From an uncultured Clostridia bacterium (lineage in GTDB: Bacteria > Bacillota > Clostridia > Oscillospirales > CAG-272): a stretch of DNA of 64,000 bases. Under the pieces are notes generated by a model, which made no database searches, had not been told where the DNA came from, and saw only the letters and a program-made list of their open reading frames with translations. Numbering within the stretch: the stretch's first letter is position 1; each line of letters begins with the position of its first letter. Both the position numbers and the translations under genes were made by a program. Of this stretch, positions 47,572-55,667 are shown piece after piece. Location: positions 1 to 64,000 of the forward strand of contig CALWJV010000016.1 of assembly GCA_944381115.1 (NCBI GenBank), written 5' to 3'.

Positions 47572-48543
47572 TCAGTTACCTACCTTCGACAATGCATTTT
47601 TAATAAATAAGTTTGAACCGAACATGAGTATGAAGAGTACGATCGATATACATGATGCATATCCGACCTCATATCTGTTGTTCAGATAGTCTGCCATATG
47701 ATGTTGAAGCGTCCATGCAACATAGTCAGTTGAGGGATTTCCGCAAAGCGCGTCAACCACTCCTCCAAATCCGAATGCACCGGTAATTGCAAGAACCGCA
47801 CCGAACATAAGTATTGACTTCATTGAAGGAAGGGTTATGTACCAAAGTTCCTGCCAACGGTTTTTGACTCCGTCAACCGCTCCCGCTTCATAAAGGCTTC
47901 TGTCAACACCTTGAAGTCCCGCAATAAACGAAAGAAATGCGGTACCGAGAGATGTCCATATTGCAACTATTATACAAACCGGAACGATGTATGTTACATT
48001 CTGCAGGAAAACAATCGGCTGTGAAATAAACCCGAATTTCATCAGAATACCGTTTGCAAGTCCGTATATATCACCTTGGAATATAAGTTTCCAAACAAGG
48101 TATGCGGAACCGGAAATTGACGGCCCGTAGAATATAAATGTTACAAACGATCTGAGTTTCGGAGAAAGTTCATTTATAAACCACGCAAGAAGGAAGGAAA
48201 GTATATAAGAAATCGGTCCTGTGGTTAATGCAAATATAAGCGTATTTTGAAACGCCGTTAGGAAAAGGTCATCTTCGAGGAAAAGACGAATGTAGTTATC
48301 CATAAAGCAGAATTCCGGAAACTCGAACATATTAAAGTTGGTAAAACTCAGTACGAACGACATTAGAACCGGAATGATAGTGAATACGGCAAACATTATG
48401 AGGAACGGTCCGACCATAACATAACCTGCCCACTTACGCTTCATTTCGCGCCTTGTGTACTCCCATCTGCTTACGGTTTTATTGCTGTACGGTACTTCTT
48501 CTGTTGCTACCTCGTCCTGTACAACCGTTGAATTATCAGACAT
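47572..48543 (-). CDS. Carbohydrate ABC transporter permease, MalF type (first pair)
   Basis: 323 residues with six helices and the EAA loop YEAGAVDGVKNRWQELWYITLPS. GGAG lies nine bases before the ATG. It is the first permease after the solute-binding protein gene, from which it is separated by a 95-base gap containing a strong hairpin without a T-run. Confidence 0.94.
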   Translation of the reverse strand: MSDNSTVVQDEVATEEVPYSNKTVSRWEYTRREMKRKWAGYVMVGPFLIMFAVFTIIPVLMSFVLSFTNFNMFEFPEFCFMDNYIRLFLEDDLFLTAFQNTLIFALTTGPISYILSFLLAWFINELSPKLRSFVTFIFYGPSISGSAYLVWKLIFQGDIYGLANGILMKFGFISQPIVFLQNVTYIVPVCIIVAIWTSLGTAFLSFIAGLQGVDRSLYEAGAVDGVKNRWQELWYITLPSMKSILMFGAVLAITGAFGFGGVVDALCGNPSTDYVAWTLQHHMADYLNNRYEVGYASCISIVLFILMFGSNLFIKNALSKVGN

Positions 48544-48586
48544 AGTCGCTATCTCCTATCTATCATATTTATAATGTTCATCTCCG

Positions 48587-48605
48587 GGAGCCGGTGAACG
48601 GCTCC
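48587..48605 (-). promoter_or_regulatory. Intercistronic hairpin after solute-binding protein gene
   Basis: GGAGCCG and CGGCTCC pair perfectly around a five-base loop, without a following T-run. It sits between the binding-protein gene and the first permease. Such hairpins often stabilise the upstream mRNA, so that binding protein is made in excess over permeases. Confidence 0.6.
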
Positions 48606-48638
48606 TCGAAGAGTCTGTATTTTTGATTTCACTGATTA

Positions 48639-51600
48639 TTATTCTTCTGCAGGTACGACCTCTTTGGTATAATAATCAATGTACTCAAGGTGATATTCTT
48701 TGCGCTTACGGGAAAGTTCTTTATCTATATCAACAACATAGTCAAGAATCTGGTCAACCGCATTTGCGTTGGTGTTATAAACAGCGAGGAACGCAAAGTT
48801 TACATAACGACCAATGTTATAGTCACCCGGATTGTACGGAATACCTTTAAGGTGAGGAATCTGCTCGAACATTGCTTCTCTTTCTGCATCTGTCCATGCC
48901 TGACCAAGAAGTGCGTTTAAGTTTGCAGTGTTGTATTTTACCGTTGTGTTGGAAGATACAGCGAGTTGTTGTCTTGCAAGTCTTGATTGGGCGTCATCGT
49001 CAGAATACCATTTAATATATTTCCATACGTGCTGAGGATTGTCGCTTCCTCTCGGAATTACTATTCCTTCAACATTAAGTATGGAAGAACGGTTTACGTT
49101 ACCATTTCCGTCATCCCAACCGATAAGGGGCTCCATTGTCCACATTCCGCGGAGTTCGTAGTAACCCATGAATGTATTATACGTAGTCCAGTTAGCAACT
49201 ACTATCGGAATTTCTCCGGTACGGAAACGGGTAAGGTCATAGTTTATCGGGAGCGAATAATCATTAAAGAGAGAGCAAAGCGTATCAAACGCTTCAAGGC
49301 ATGTTACGTTATTGTTAAATCTCTTGTAATCATCGGCATACATTTCTTCTCCCATTTGATAAAGAAGCATTTGATAACCTGCAAGAGATGTCTGCATACC
49401 CATAGTCATATGACCGTTTGTAAGTTTGGGAAGAATTTTAAAAAGTTCCTGCCATGTTGTCGGCGGTTTAATATCGTTCTGCGCAAAAATATCTACACGA
49501 TAGAACGCCATTTCGTAGTTCATGGTGCAAGGAATGAGGTACGTCTTTCCGCTGAGCGAAGTGGATTCGAGTGCAGCGTGTGAAAATTTAACGTTGAACT
49601 TACCTGTTTCTTCGTATACTTCCGGATCCGGTACAACAAATTCACCGTTTTCATCTCTCGGACAAAGTTCGCTGAATCCGGGATATACATCATCACCTAC
49701 GTTTTTGCCTTCCGGAATATCTCCGTTTTCAAGATCAGCCTGTGTATACTTGGCGCTCAAGTCTTCAACTGCATGACGCAGTCCCCAAGATACCGCTGTA
49801 CCTGATGCCATCATTGCAACATCAGGTCCGACTCCTGCAAGTATGGATTCCTGCAATCCTTGTGCGACATACCTTATGTTAACGGCTATGTTTGTTTCGG
49901 GAGTAAACGAAGAATCGATCATCGTACGGAGAATAAGTGCATCCTCACGGCTGGTGGTGTTCCACATAAGGATGGTACCTTCATAGTCTTTTTCATCTTT
50001 ATCGCTCTTAAAGCCAATGACGTTGTAATCTTTAAAGAAACTTGCTATGAAAGATCTTGCCTCATATCCCATGGCGTAGAAGAAACCTGCCTTTGCCTTC
50101 GGCACCTTTGTTTCAATTCCCTGAATACGTAAGTAGTCGAGTTTCAATGGCTGTGAAAGCGAGGTGTAAAGCCAGTTACTGAGGGCTGTAAGATAGTTTT
50201 TGAATGAAAGGAAGTTTGGTGCTATCTCATATTCGTCAAGCGCCATTTTTGAAACCAATGTGCGTATCGTATCCAGTGTTGCAATGTGCTGACCGGTCGC
50301 ACCGGTTATCTCAACGAGTCCGTTATAGATTTCTTCAAGTTTAAATGCAGCGTTTGCAAGATCTGACATAACGCCGGGGAGTAATCTTGAAAATCCGTAA
50401 TCTCGATATATGTCAGGGTTTGTTCCGGTTACCATAAGTATTTGCTGGTAGTCATTGTTAAGTGTATTTATAAGTGCTGCTATATCGTAGATATATTCTG
50501 ACATGTCTCCGAGAACAACTTCTATTTCTACTTCGTTCCATCCGGCTTCGAAATAAAACAGATAATCTATCTTTTCGTCACCCTCTTTTCCGTTACCGAG
50601 GAGAACGTTTTGGAAAGATGTGTCATAATTAAATTTCAGATAACTTGCTTCTTTAAAAGGAATTTCTCCATTTATTCTTATACGCCTTGATGTAAACATA
50701 CCCGCCATGGTATTCTGACGGAATCTCGCCATTATGTTGTATAAGCCTTCTTCCTGAACATAAATCTTATATTTCATATACTGTCCGACAACACTTGAGT
50801 TGGATATATTATATACAAGATTGGAAGGATGTGATGGAGAGTTTAAGCATGAAGTACGGTCGGTACCGGGGAAAAGAACCTGATCCGATACTCTGTAAGG
50901 GCTTTCCGCTTCAATTATATATGTAGCATCGCCTTCATATATCTGAAGACCGGATCCCAGCCACCTGTCAAGCACGACTTCATAACTGTTTTCCGAGTTA
51001 TATCCGTATATTTTAATATCAGAAATAACCATAGGCTCTCTGGTTGCTTCGAAAGTAAAATAATGTTCACCTTCGGTAAGGTAAAACTGAAACGGCTCAA
51101 CCGTATAACCAAGCCAGTCACGAAGGAAGTATGTACGCCACTCGGGTGTTTCCACACGGTCAGGGCGGATATCGTTATCTTGAATATCAACGTCCCATAC
51201 ATAGTTACCGCCTGCTCCGCCTGATTCTTTAAGCCATGCCAAATATGCTGTATCATATTCTGCATCACTTGCATAATTTTCGCGTCTTGGCTCATCTTTC
51301 TTGTAAAGAGTTGTGACTCCGTCTGTTCCCACGTATCCCCATGATCTCGGGATGTAAAGATAGCGGCATTCATTGAACGGAAGTGCTTCATCAAGATAAA
51401 ACATACGCTCTATAATGGTTTTTGTACCCACTGTCTCAATCACACCGTCTCCATTTTCATCGTATTGAGATACAGGAAAATATGAAAGGTCAATGGAGTA
51501 AAGACCTGTCTGCGGAACTGTGATTTTGAAAGTAGTTTTACCGCTTGCAGGCATATAAACTCCTTCTCTGACATCCGAAGTTCCGTCAAATTTGGTTCCT

Positions 51601-51953
51601 GTAAATGTGTCGATCTTATAGTCTGCAGTGGTAAGATATTCACCTGATGTAGGACTTTTTTCACCTTTCGGGACAACAACGTCTGCTGCACTGAACGTTC
51701 TGTCCGAACTTTTATCCACCTGAGTTTCATCGATCCACTTATTCATATAAACGTCATAATTCATTCCGCTTGTAAGTTTAAGGATCTCTTCAAGAGTTTT
51801 GCCGCCATATGTTGTCTTGTCATCGTCAAGTGCGCTTCCGGAAGTGAAATCTTCTGCGCTTTCTGCATAAACCGTAGCAAAAGGCAACATGCCGACGAGA
51901 GTGCAAACCAACAAAAGCACTGCAATAAATCTTTGTTTTCGCCATTGTTTCAT
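48639..51953 (-). CDS. Oversized ABC solute-binding protein with glycan-binding-like modules
   Basis: 1104 residues. A type I signal peptide (cut near VYA-ES, residue 30) without a lipobox Cys. About 60-320: beta-sandwich region ending in YFTFEATREPMVISDIKIYG. About 335-500: a second CBM6/35-like beta-sandwich (TYIIEAESPYRVSD through ARFRQNTMAG to LFYFEAGWNEVEIEV). About 500-650: helical linker. About 670-1100: a family 1 sugar-binding protein (GTILMWNTTS at the start, LAGVGPDVAMMASG, MNYEMAFYRVDIFAQ, GYYELRGMWTMEPLIGWDD). The usual size is about 420-550 residues, so this is a fusion roughly twice that. GGAGG precedes the ATG. It heads the operon behind a promoter at 52147-52175. Confidence 0.88.
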   Translation of the reverse strand: MKQWRKQRFIAVLLLVCTLVGMLPFATVYAESAEDFTSGSALDDDKTTYGGKTLEEILKLTSGMNYDVYMNKWIDETQVDKSSDRTFSAADVVVPKGEKSPTSGEYLTTADYKIDTFTGTKFDGTSDVREGVYMPASGKTTFKITVPQTGLYSIDLSYFPVSQYDENGDGVIETVGTKTIIERMFYLDEALPFNECRYLYIPRSWGYVGTDGVTTLYKKDEPRRENYASDAEYDTAYLAWLKESGGAGGNYVWDVDIQDNDIRPDRVETPEWRTYFLRDWLGYTVEPFQFYLTEGEHYFTFEATREPMVISDIKIYGYNSENSYEVVLDRWLGSGLQIYEGDATYIIEAESPYRVSDQVLFPGTDRTSCLNSPSHPSNLVYNISNSSVVGQYMKYKIYVQEEGLYNIMARFRQNTMAGMFTSRRIRINGEIPFKEASYLKFNYDTSFQNVLLGNGKEGDEKIDYLFYFEAGWNEVEIEVVLGDMSEYIYDIAALINTLNNDYQQILMVTGTNPDIYRDYGFSRLLPGVMSDLANAAFKLEEIYNGLVEITGATGQHIATLDTIRTLVSKMALDEYEIAPNFLSFKNYLTALSNWLYTSLSQPLKLDYLRIQGIETKVPKAKAGFFYAMGYEARSFIASFFKDYNVIGFKSDKDEKDYEGTILMWNTTSREDALILRTMIDSSFTPETNIAVNIRYVAQGLQESILAGVGPDVAMMASGTAVSWGLRHAVEDLSAKYTQADLENGDIPEGKNVGDDVYPGFSELCPRDENGEFVVPDPEVYEETGKFNVKFSHAALESTSLSGKTYLIPCTMNYEMAFYRVDIFAQNDIKPPTTWQELFKILPKLTNGHMTMGMQTSLAGYQMLLYQMGEEMYADDYKRFNNNVTCLEAFDTLCSLFNDYSLPINYDLTRFRTGEIPIVVANWTTYNTFMGYYELRGMWTMEPLIGWDDGNGNVNRSSILNVEGIVIPRGSDNPQHVWKYIKWYSDDDAQSRLARQQLAVSSNTTVKYNTANLNALLGQAWTDAEREAMFEQIPHLKGIPYNPGDYNIGRYVNFAFLAVYNTNANAVDQILDYVVDIDKELSRKRKEYHLEYIDYYTKEVVPAEE

Positions 51954-52021
51954 TTAAGATTCCTCCATAAAGAATTGTGATTGGTATCATTTACAGTAAA
52001 ATGACAAATTGGCTGTGATTT

Positions 52022-52125
52022 GCTCCTCTGAGCCGGTGGCCATTACCGCTTCCGATTCGACGTTCGAGTGTTTGTTTCAAGGCCGATTTTTTCGGAAAAC
52101 ATATCCAAAAACACCTACATCGTCG
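52022..52125 (-). promoter_or_regulatory. Structured 5' leader of the transporter operon
   Basis: The roughly 185-base untranslated leader can fold into a nested three-part stem: 52058-52062 with 52121-52125 (CGACG/CGTCG), 52068-52073 with 52109-52114 (GTGTTT/AAACAC) and an apical CCGA/TCGG hairpin at 52083-52095. A small GCTC/GAGC hairpin follows nearer the gene (52022-52033). It matches no riboswitch class I recognise. It may only be an mRNA-stabilising structure. Confidence 0.4.
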
Positions 52126-52146
52126 CAAAAGTTTTTTTACTCCCAA

Positions 52147-52175
52147 ATTATAACATAATAATATAAAAAAGTCAA
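52147..52175 (-). promoter_or_regulatory. Promoter of the seven-gene transporter operon
   Basis: On the minus strand TTGACT (52175-52170), exactly 17 bases, then TATAAT (52152-52147). The next gene start is 194 bases downstream. The region from 52176 to 52635 is extremely AT-rich with T-runs, and I see no gene in it. Confidence 0.88.
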
Positions 52176-52635
52176 GCAACTTTTCAGTGTTTTTTTTTGA
52201 ATTCACCTGACTTCAAAACACCGTTTTATTTGAAAATTATTTTTTTAACTGTTCTTAATATTTTTATGTTTATCATTGGTTTTTTGACATTTTGCTAAAT
52301 TTTTTTGTTTTTTTTCTTTATTTTGAAGCAATTTTTTTGTCATTTTGTTAAAAAATCGTTTTATCTTTGTCAAACTTTTACTTTTTACTTTTTTATTGTT
52401 TTTTTCTAAAATATTTAAAATATACGTACAAATTGCACAAAAAAACCGTTTTATTTTCTATCTTTGTTTATTTTGCACAAACCAAGCGCTTTAACAATAT
52501 ATTTACTTTTAAATCATTTTTTGTTTACATAAATTTCTTTTTTTCCTTACAAAATACTTTCTTAAATTTGTATCACTTTATAAGTTATGTTTATGTTACA
52601 CACATTTGAATATAACCGCCTCAAAAAAATAGAAA

Positions 52636-52668
52636 AATAAAAAGCAGCAGAGCAAATGCTTGCTGCAA
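52636..52668 (-). terminator. Terminator after Gfo/Idh oxidoreductase gene
   Basis: GCAGCAAGC and GCTCTGCTGC pair imperfectly around ATTT and are followed by TTTTTATTTTT on the minus strand, about 45 bases past the oxidoreductase stop. Confidence 0.78.
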
Positions 52669-52712
52669 TATATTTTATGGCAGATGAGTAAACTGATTTT
52701 AATAAATCAATT

Positions 52713-53759
52713 TTATAGATACACAGTTTCTCCTGTGCGTGCCGATTTATAAATTGCTTCTATAAGTTTTAATGCTTTTATAGCTTCAAGGGGAGTTATT
52801 TGCGGATCTCTTCCCTCGATAACGGCATCGACCATATCTTCTATTTGTGTCACGTGACCGTATTTAAGCCCTGGTTCGTAAGCACATGCAACTCCGTTTC
52901 CTTTACCGTACCGGTCAAACATATCTTCTTCATCACGCTCGTCTTCTCCCTGTACCTTCCATAATTTTAATATATCGGCATCAAGTTCAACAGATCCTTT
53001 TGTACCATATATCTGAATATCAGTAGACAAACCGGGATAACAGCATGTAGTAGATAAAAACGTTGCAGTAGCGCCGTTTTTAAATTTTATTATAGATGCA
53101 GTCAGGTCTTCTGTATCTATTTTGTGAGCATTTATCGACATTGTTGACGTTACGCTTTCCGGCTCGCCCATAAGCCATTGCATTATGTCAAGAGTATGTA
53201 TTGCCTGGTTAATAAGAGAACCGCCTCCGTCCATTTCCCAGGTACCGTGCCAGCAATGTTCACCTTCATAATAACTTTGCTCTCTGTACCATTTAACTGC
53301 AAATGTTCCGAGAAATATTTTTCCAAGTTTTCCGTTATCGATAGCGTTCTTAAGCGGTCTCATTACAGCATGGTTTCTGTTTTGATATATACAACCGACT
53401 TTCTTACCTGTCGAAAGCCTTGCCTTTTCTATTTTCATAGCCGCCTCAACTGTAATATCAATTGGCTTTTCTATCAAAACGTTTTTTCCTGATTCAAGCG
53501 CTTTAACGGAATATTCAGCGTGCATACCGCTCGGTAAACATATACTTATTATATCAATTTCGGGGTTTTTCAGCATTTCGTCAAAATTGGTATATCCTAA
53601 AACCTCGGGATTTTTATCCGTAACAGACTTTATCTTTTCAACAGCAATGTCACAAACGGCAATCAATTTACATTTATCGTACTGAAGGACTGATTCCACG
53701 TGTGTTTTACCTACACCAAGCCCTGCAACTGCATATCCAATCTTGTTATCTTTTGTCAT
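52713..53759 (-). CDS. Gfo/Idh/MocA-family oxidoreductase
   Basis: 348 residues. An N-terminal Rossmann fold with GLGVGKTHVESV and the family signature EKPIDITVEAAMKIE (about 93-107) is followed by an alpha/beta substrate domain with HGTWEMDGGGSLINQAIHTLDIMQWLMG, the region of the catalytic His/Asp pair. It should oxidise or reduce a sugar or inositol with NAD(P). It lies upstream of the transporter operon, separately terminated, and may act on the imported sugar. GGAG precedes the ATG. Confidence 0.9.
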   Translation of the reverse strand: MTKDNKIGYAVAGLGVGKTHVESVLQYDKCKLIAVCDIAVEKIKSVTDKNPEVLGYTNFDEMLKNPEIDIISICLPSGMHAEYSVKALESGKNVLIEKPIDITVEAAMKIEKARLSTGKKVGCIYQNRNHAVMRPLKNAIDNGKLGKIFLGTFAVKWYREQSYYEGEHCWHGTWEMDGGGSLINQAIHTLDIMQWLMGEPESVTSTMSINAHKIDTEDLTASIIKFKNGATATFLSTTCCYPGLSTDIQIYGTKGSVELDADILKLWKVQGEDERDEEDMFDRYGKGNGVACAYEPGLKYGHVTQIEDMVDAVIEGRDPQITPLEAIKALKLIEAIYKSARTGETVYL

Positions 53760-53857
53760 TTTTATCTCCGTTCTGCCGTTTAAAACGACTTCAAAAAATT
53801 TGGATAATTTTTATTTTACTTACAAACCATAAAATATTTTTTGATTCTACAGTAAAT

Positions 53858-54460
53858 TCAATTAGATTCCTGCTGTTCATCAAGTGTTTTCGTAAAAGCA
53901 GGAAGAAAATGTTCCATAAAATATTTTATTTCTGGCATATCAAGTTCATTTAGTTTTTTTTCAATTCCGGTCTTGGCACTTGAAAACTCGGTATTATGAA
54001 ATTTTTCTTCTTCAATACACTTTATATATGCACACAATTTATCGGCACCTTTTACAAGCTTATAAACTTCAGCATCTTTATCTTTTTCACAAAACAGTAC
54101 CCTGAATTCATCTTCAAGTTCCGGAGGAAGTTTTTCAAGCAAGTTCTTTGCGCTTTGCTCCTCTATTATTGCAAATTCACTGCGTATGACCGGATTTGCA
54201 TATTTAACTGGCGTAGGCATATCACCGGTAAATACTTCCGGAACATCATGGTAAAGTGCAAAAGTTACAGCCTTTCCCGTATCATATTTTTTCCCGAAAA
54301 GTTTATTTCCTATTACAGCCAGGGCGTGTGTTATTATTGCACACTCCGAAGAATGCTGCGCAAGACTTTCGGGAATTGCATTCTTCATAAGCCCCCAACG
54401 CTGTATATATTTTTGTCGAAAAACAAGTGCAAAAAAAGGACTGCTTTCTTTATCCATCAT
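53858..54460 (-). CDS. HD-domain 5'-deoxynucleotidase (YfbR-like)
   Basis: 200 residues. The metal motif is visible as AQHSSECA (His), FALYHDVPEVFTGDMPTP (HD) and GADKLCAYIKC (Asp). The DxPTPVKY block is diagnostic of the YfbR subgroup, which dephosphorylates deoxynucleoside monophosphates. It is divergent from thyX, which fits a common role in dTMP/dUMP balance. Confidence 0.9.
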   Translation of the reverse strand: MMDKESSPFFALVFRQKYIQRWGLMKNAIPESLAQHSSECAIITHALAVIGNKLFGKKYDTGKAVTFALYHDVPEVFTGDMPTPVKYANPVIRSEFAIIEEQSAKNLLEKLPPELEDEFRVLFCEKDKDAEVYKLVKGADKLCAYIKCIEEEKFHNTEFSSAKTGIEKKLNELDMPEIKYFMEHFLPAFTKTLDEQQESN

Positions 54461-54682
54461 TATGTTCCCTTCTCTTATTTGCTACGTTATATTATACCAT
54501 TTTAAAACGTTATTGTCAATAATAAAAAGTGCTTTTTTGATATGCCAAAATAAAAATTACATATCTTTTGATTTACTATCTGCCGCTTCATTTTTAATAG
54601 CAAAAATACTCAAAGAAAATTCGGCCATGTGAAATTTTCTTATTATTAGCGCATAAAACTTATTTTCTTTTTGGGTTAATTA

Positions 54683-54711
54683 TTGACAACAGAATCAAAA
54701 AATGTTAGAAT
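54683..54711 (+). promoter_or_regulatory. Promoter of thyX
   Basis: TTGACA (54683-54688), 17 bases, TAGAAT (54706-54711). It is 59 bases upstream of the thyX ATG. Confidence 0.87.
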
Positions 54712-54770
54712 ATGTATAAAAGATATTAACCATAAAAAAACAGATACAAATACAAAGGGACGGTATAAAT

Positions 54771-55529
54771 ATGAAGGTCGAACTTATTGCACATACTCCT
54801 GACGCAGATAAAATAATTGCCGCAGCCGCAAAACTTTGCTATGCAAAAAGCGATATTTCCACGCTCATGGATAAACTTACCCCCGAAAAGGTAGAAAGTT
54901 TTCTTGAAATGCTCTCCGAACTCGGTCACGAAAGTCCGGTTGAACATGCAACATTCACTTTTGGAATAGAGGGAGTTTCAAGAGCCCTTCTTGCACAGAT
55001 AACACGCCATAGAATAGCCTCATTTTCTGTACAAAGCCAAAGATATGTAGACAAAAGCGGATTTGATTTTATAGTTCCACCGGAAATAGCAAAAATTCCT
55101 GCCGCACTGGAAGAGTACAATGCCGCTATGAAAGAGGATTCCATACACTATGCAAAACTTAAGTCAATACTGATAAAATCAAACTACGAGCGATTGATTG
55201 CCGAGGGCAGTTCCGAAGAAAATGCAAAAAAAGCGGCTGAAAAAGCAGCAAACGAAGATGCTAGATTTGTTCTTCCAAACGCCTGCGACACAAGAATGAT
55301 AATTACAATGAATGTACGTTCTCTTTGGAATTTTTTTAAACTCAGGTGCTGTAATCGTGCACAGTGGGAAATTCGTGAACTTGCCACCGAAATGTTACGT
55401 CTTTGCAAATCAGCATCTCCTCTTCTTTTTAAAAATGCCGGACCAGCCTGCGTTAAAGGTAAGTGTACCGAAGGGGCATATTCATGCGGAAAAAGTTCAG
55501 AAGTACGTAAACGTTTTTTTAATCTTTAA
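54771..55529 (+). CDS. thyX: FAD-dependent thymidylate synthase
   Basis: 252 residues. The ThyX motif RHRx7S is present as RHRIASFSVQS (about 81-91), followed by QRY. ESPVEHATFTFGIEGVSR precedes it, and NACDTRMIITMNVRSLWNFFKLR follows. It makes dTMP from dUMP with methylenetetrahydrofolate, which FolD in this window also handles. The C-terminus carries several Cys (CVKGKCTEGAYSCGK), a tail seen in some clostridial ThyX. AAGGGA precedes the ATG. Confidence 0.97.
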   Translation: MKVELIAHTPDADKIIAAAAKLCYAKSDISTLMDKLTPEKVESFLEMLSELGHESPVEHATFTFGIEGVSRALLAQITRHRIASFSVQSQRYVDKSGFDFIVPPEIAKIPAALEEYNAAMKEDSIHYAKLKSILIKSNYERLIAEGSSEENAKKAAEKAANEDARFVLPNACDTRMIITMNVRSLWNFFKLRCCNRAQWEIRELATEMLRLCKSASPLLFKNAGPACVKGKCTEGAYSCGKSSEVRKRFFNL

Positions 55530-55611
55530 TTAACTTTAATTAATTTAAAAAGATTTTTATATTAAAACAGGGTCAACATTTTGCTCCTGTTTGATTTAAT
55601 AAAAATAATAA

Positions 55612-55656
55612 AAATAAAAAAGAGAAACGAATTTTATCCGTTTCTCTTTTTTATTT
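55612..55656. terminator. Bidirectional terminator between thyX and Cys-repeat lipoprotein gene
   Basis: AAAAAAGAGAAACG pairs with CGTTTCTCTTTTTT across a short AT loop, between convergent genes. A smaller AACAGG/CCTGTT hairpin at about 55566-55591 may add to thyX termination. Confidence 0.88.
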
Positions 55657-55667
55657 TTAATCCAATT

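Noticed and set aside
48987..49583. Open frame of 198 codons on the plus strand
   Set aside because: It is antisense to the binding-protein C-terminal lobe, whose motifs are clear.
52367..52609. 80-codon plus-strand frame in the AT-rich gap before the transporter operon
   Set aside because: Its Phe/Tyr/Lys-only composition reflects T-runs; there is no ribosome site.
52176..52635. Possible replication or recombination element in the 460-base T-rich gap
   Set aside because: No DnaA-box cluster, repeats or integrase gene; only AT-rich sequence.
53996..54505. Open frame of 169 codons on the plus strand
   Set aside because: It is antisense to the HD-domain nucleotidase; the translation is rich in Phe, Tyr and Cys, as expected of a mirror frame.
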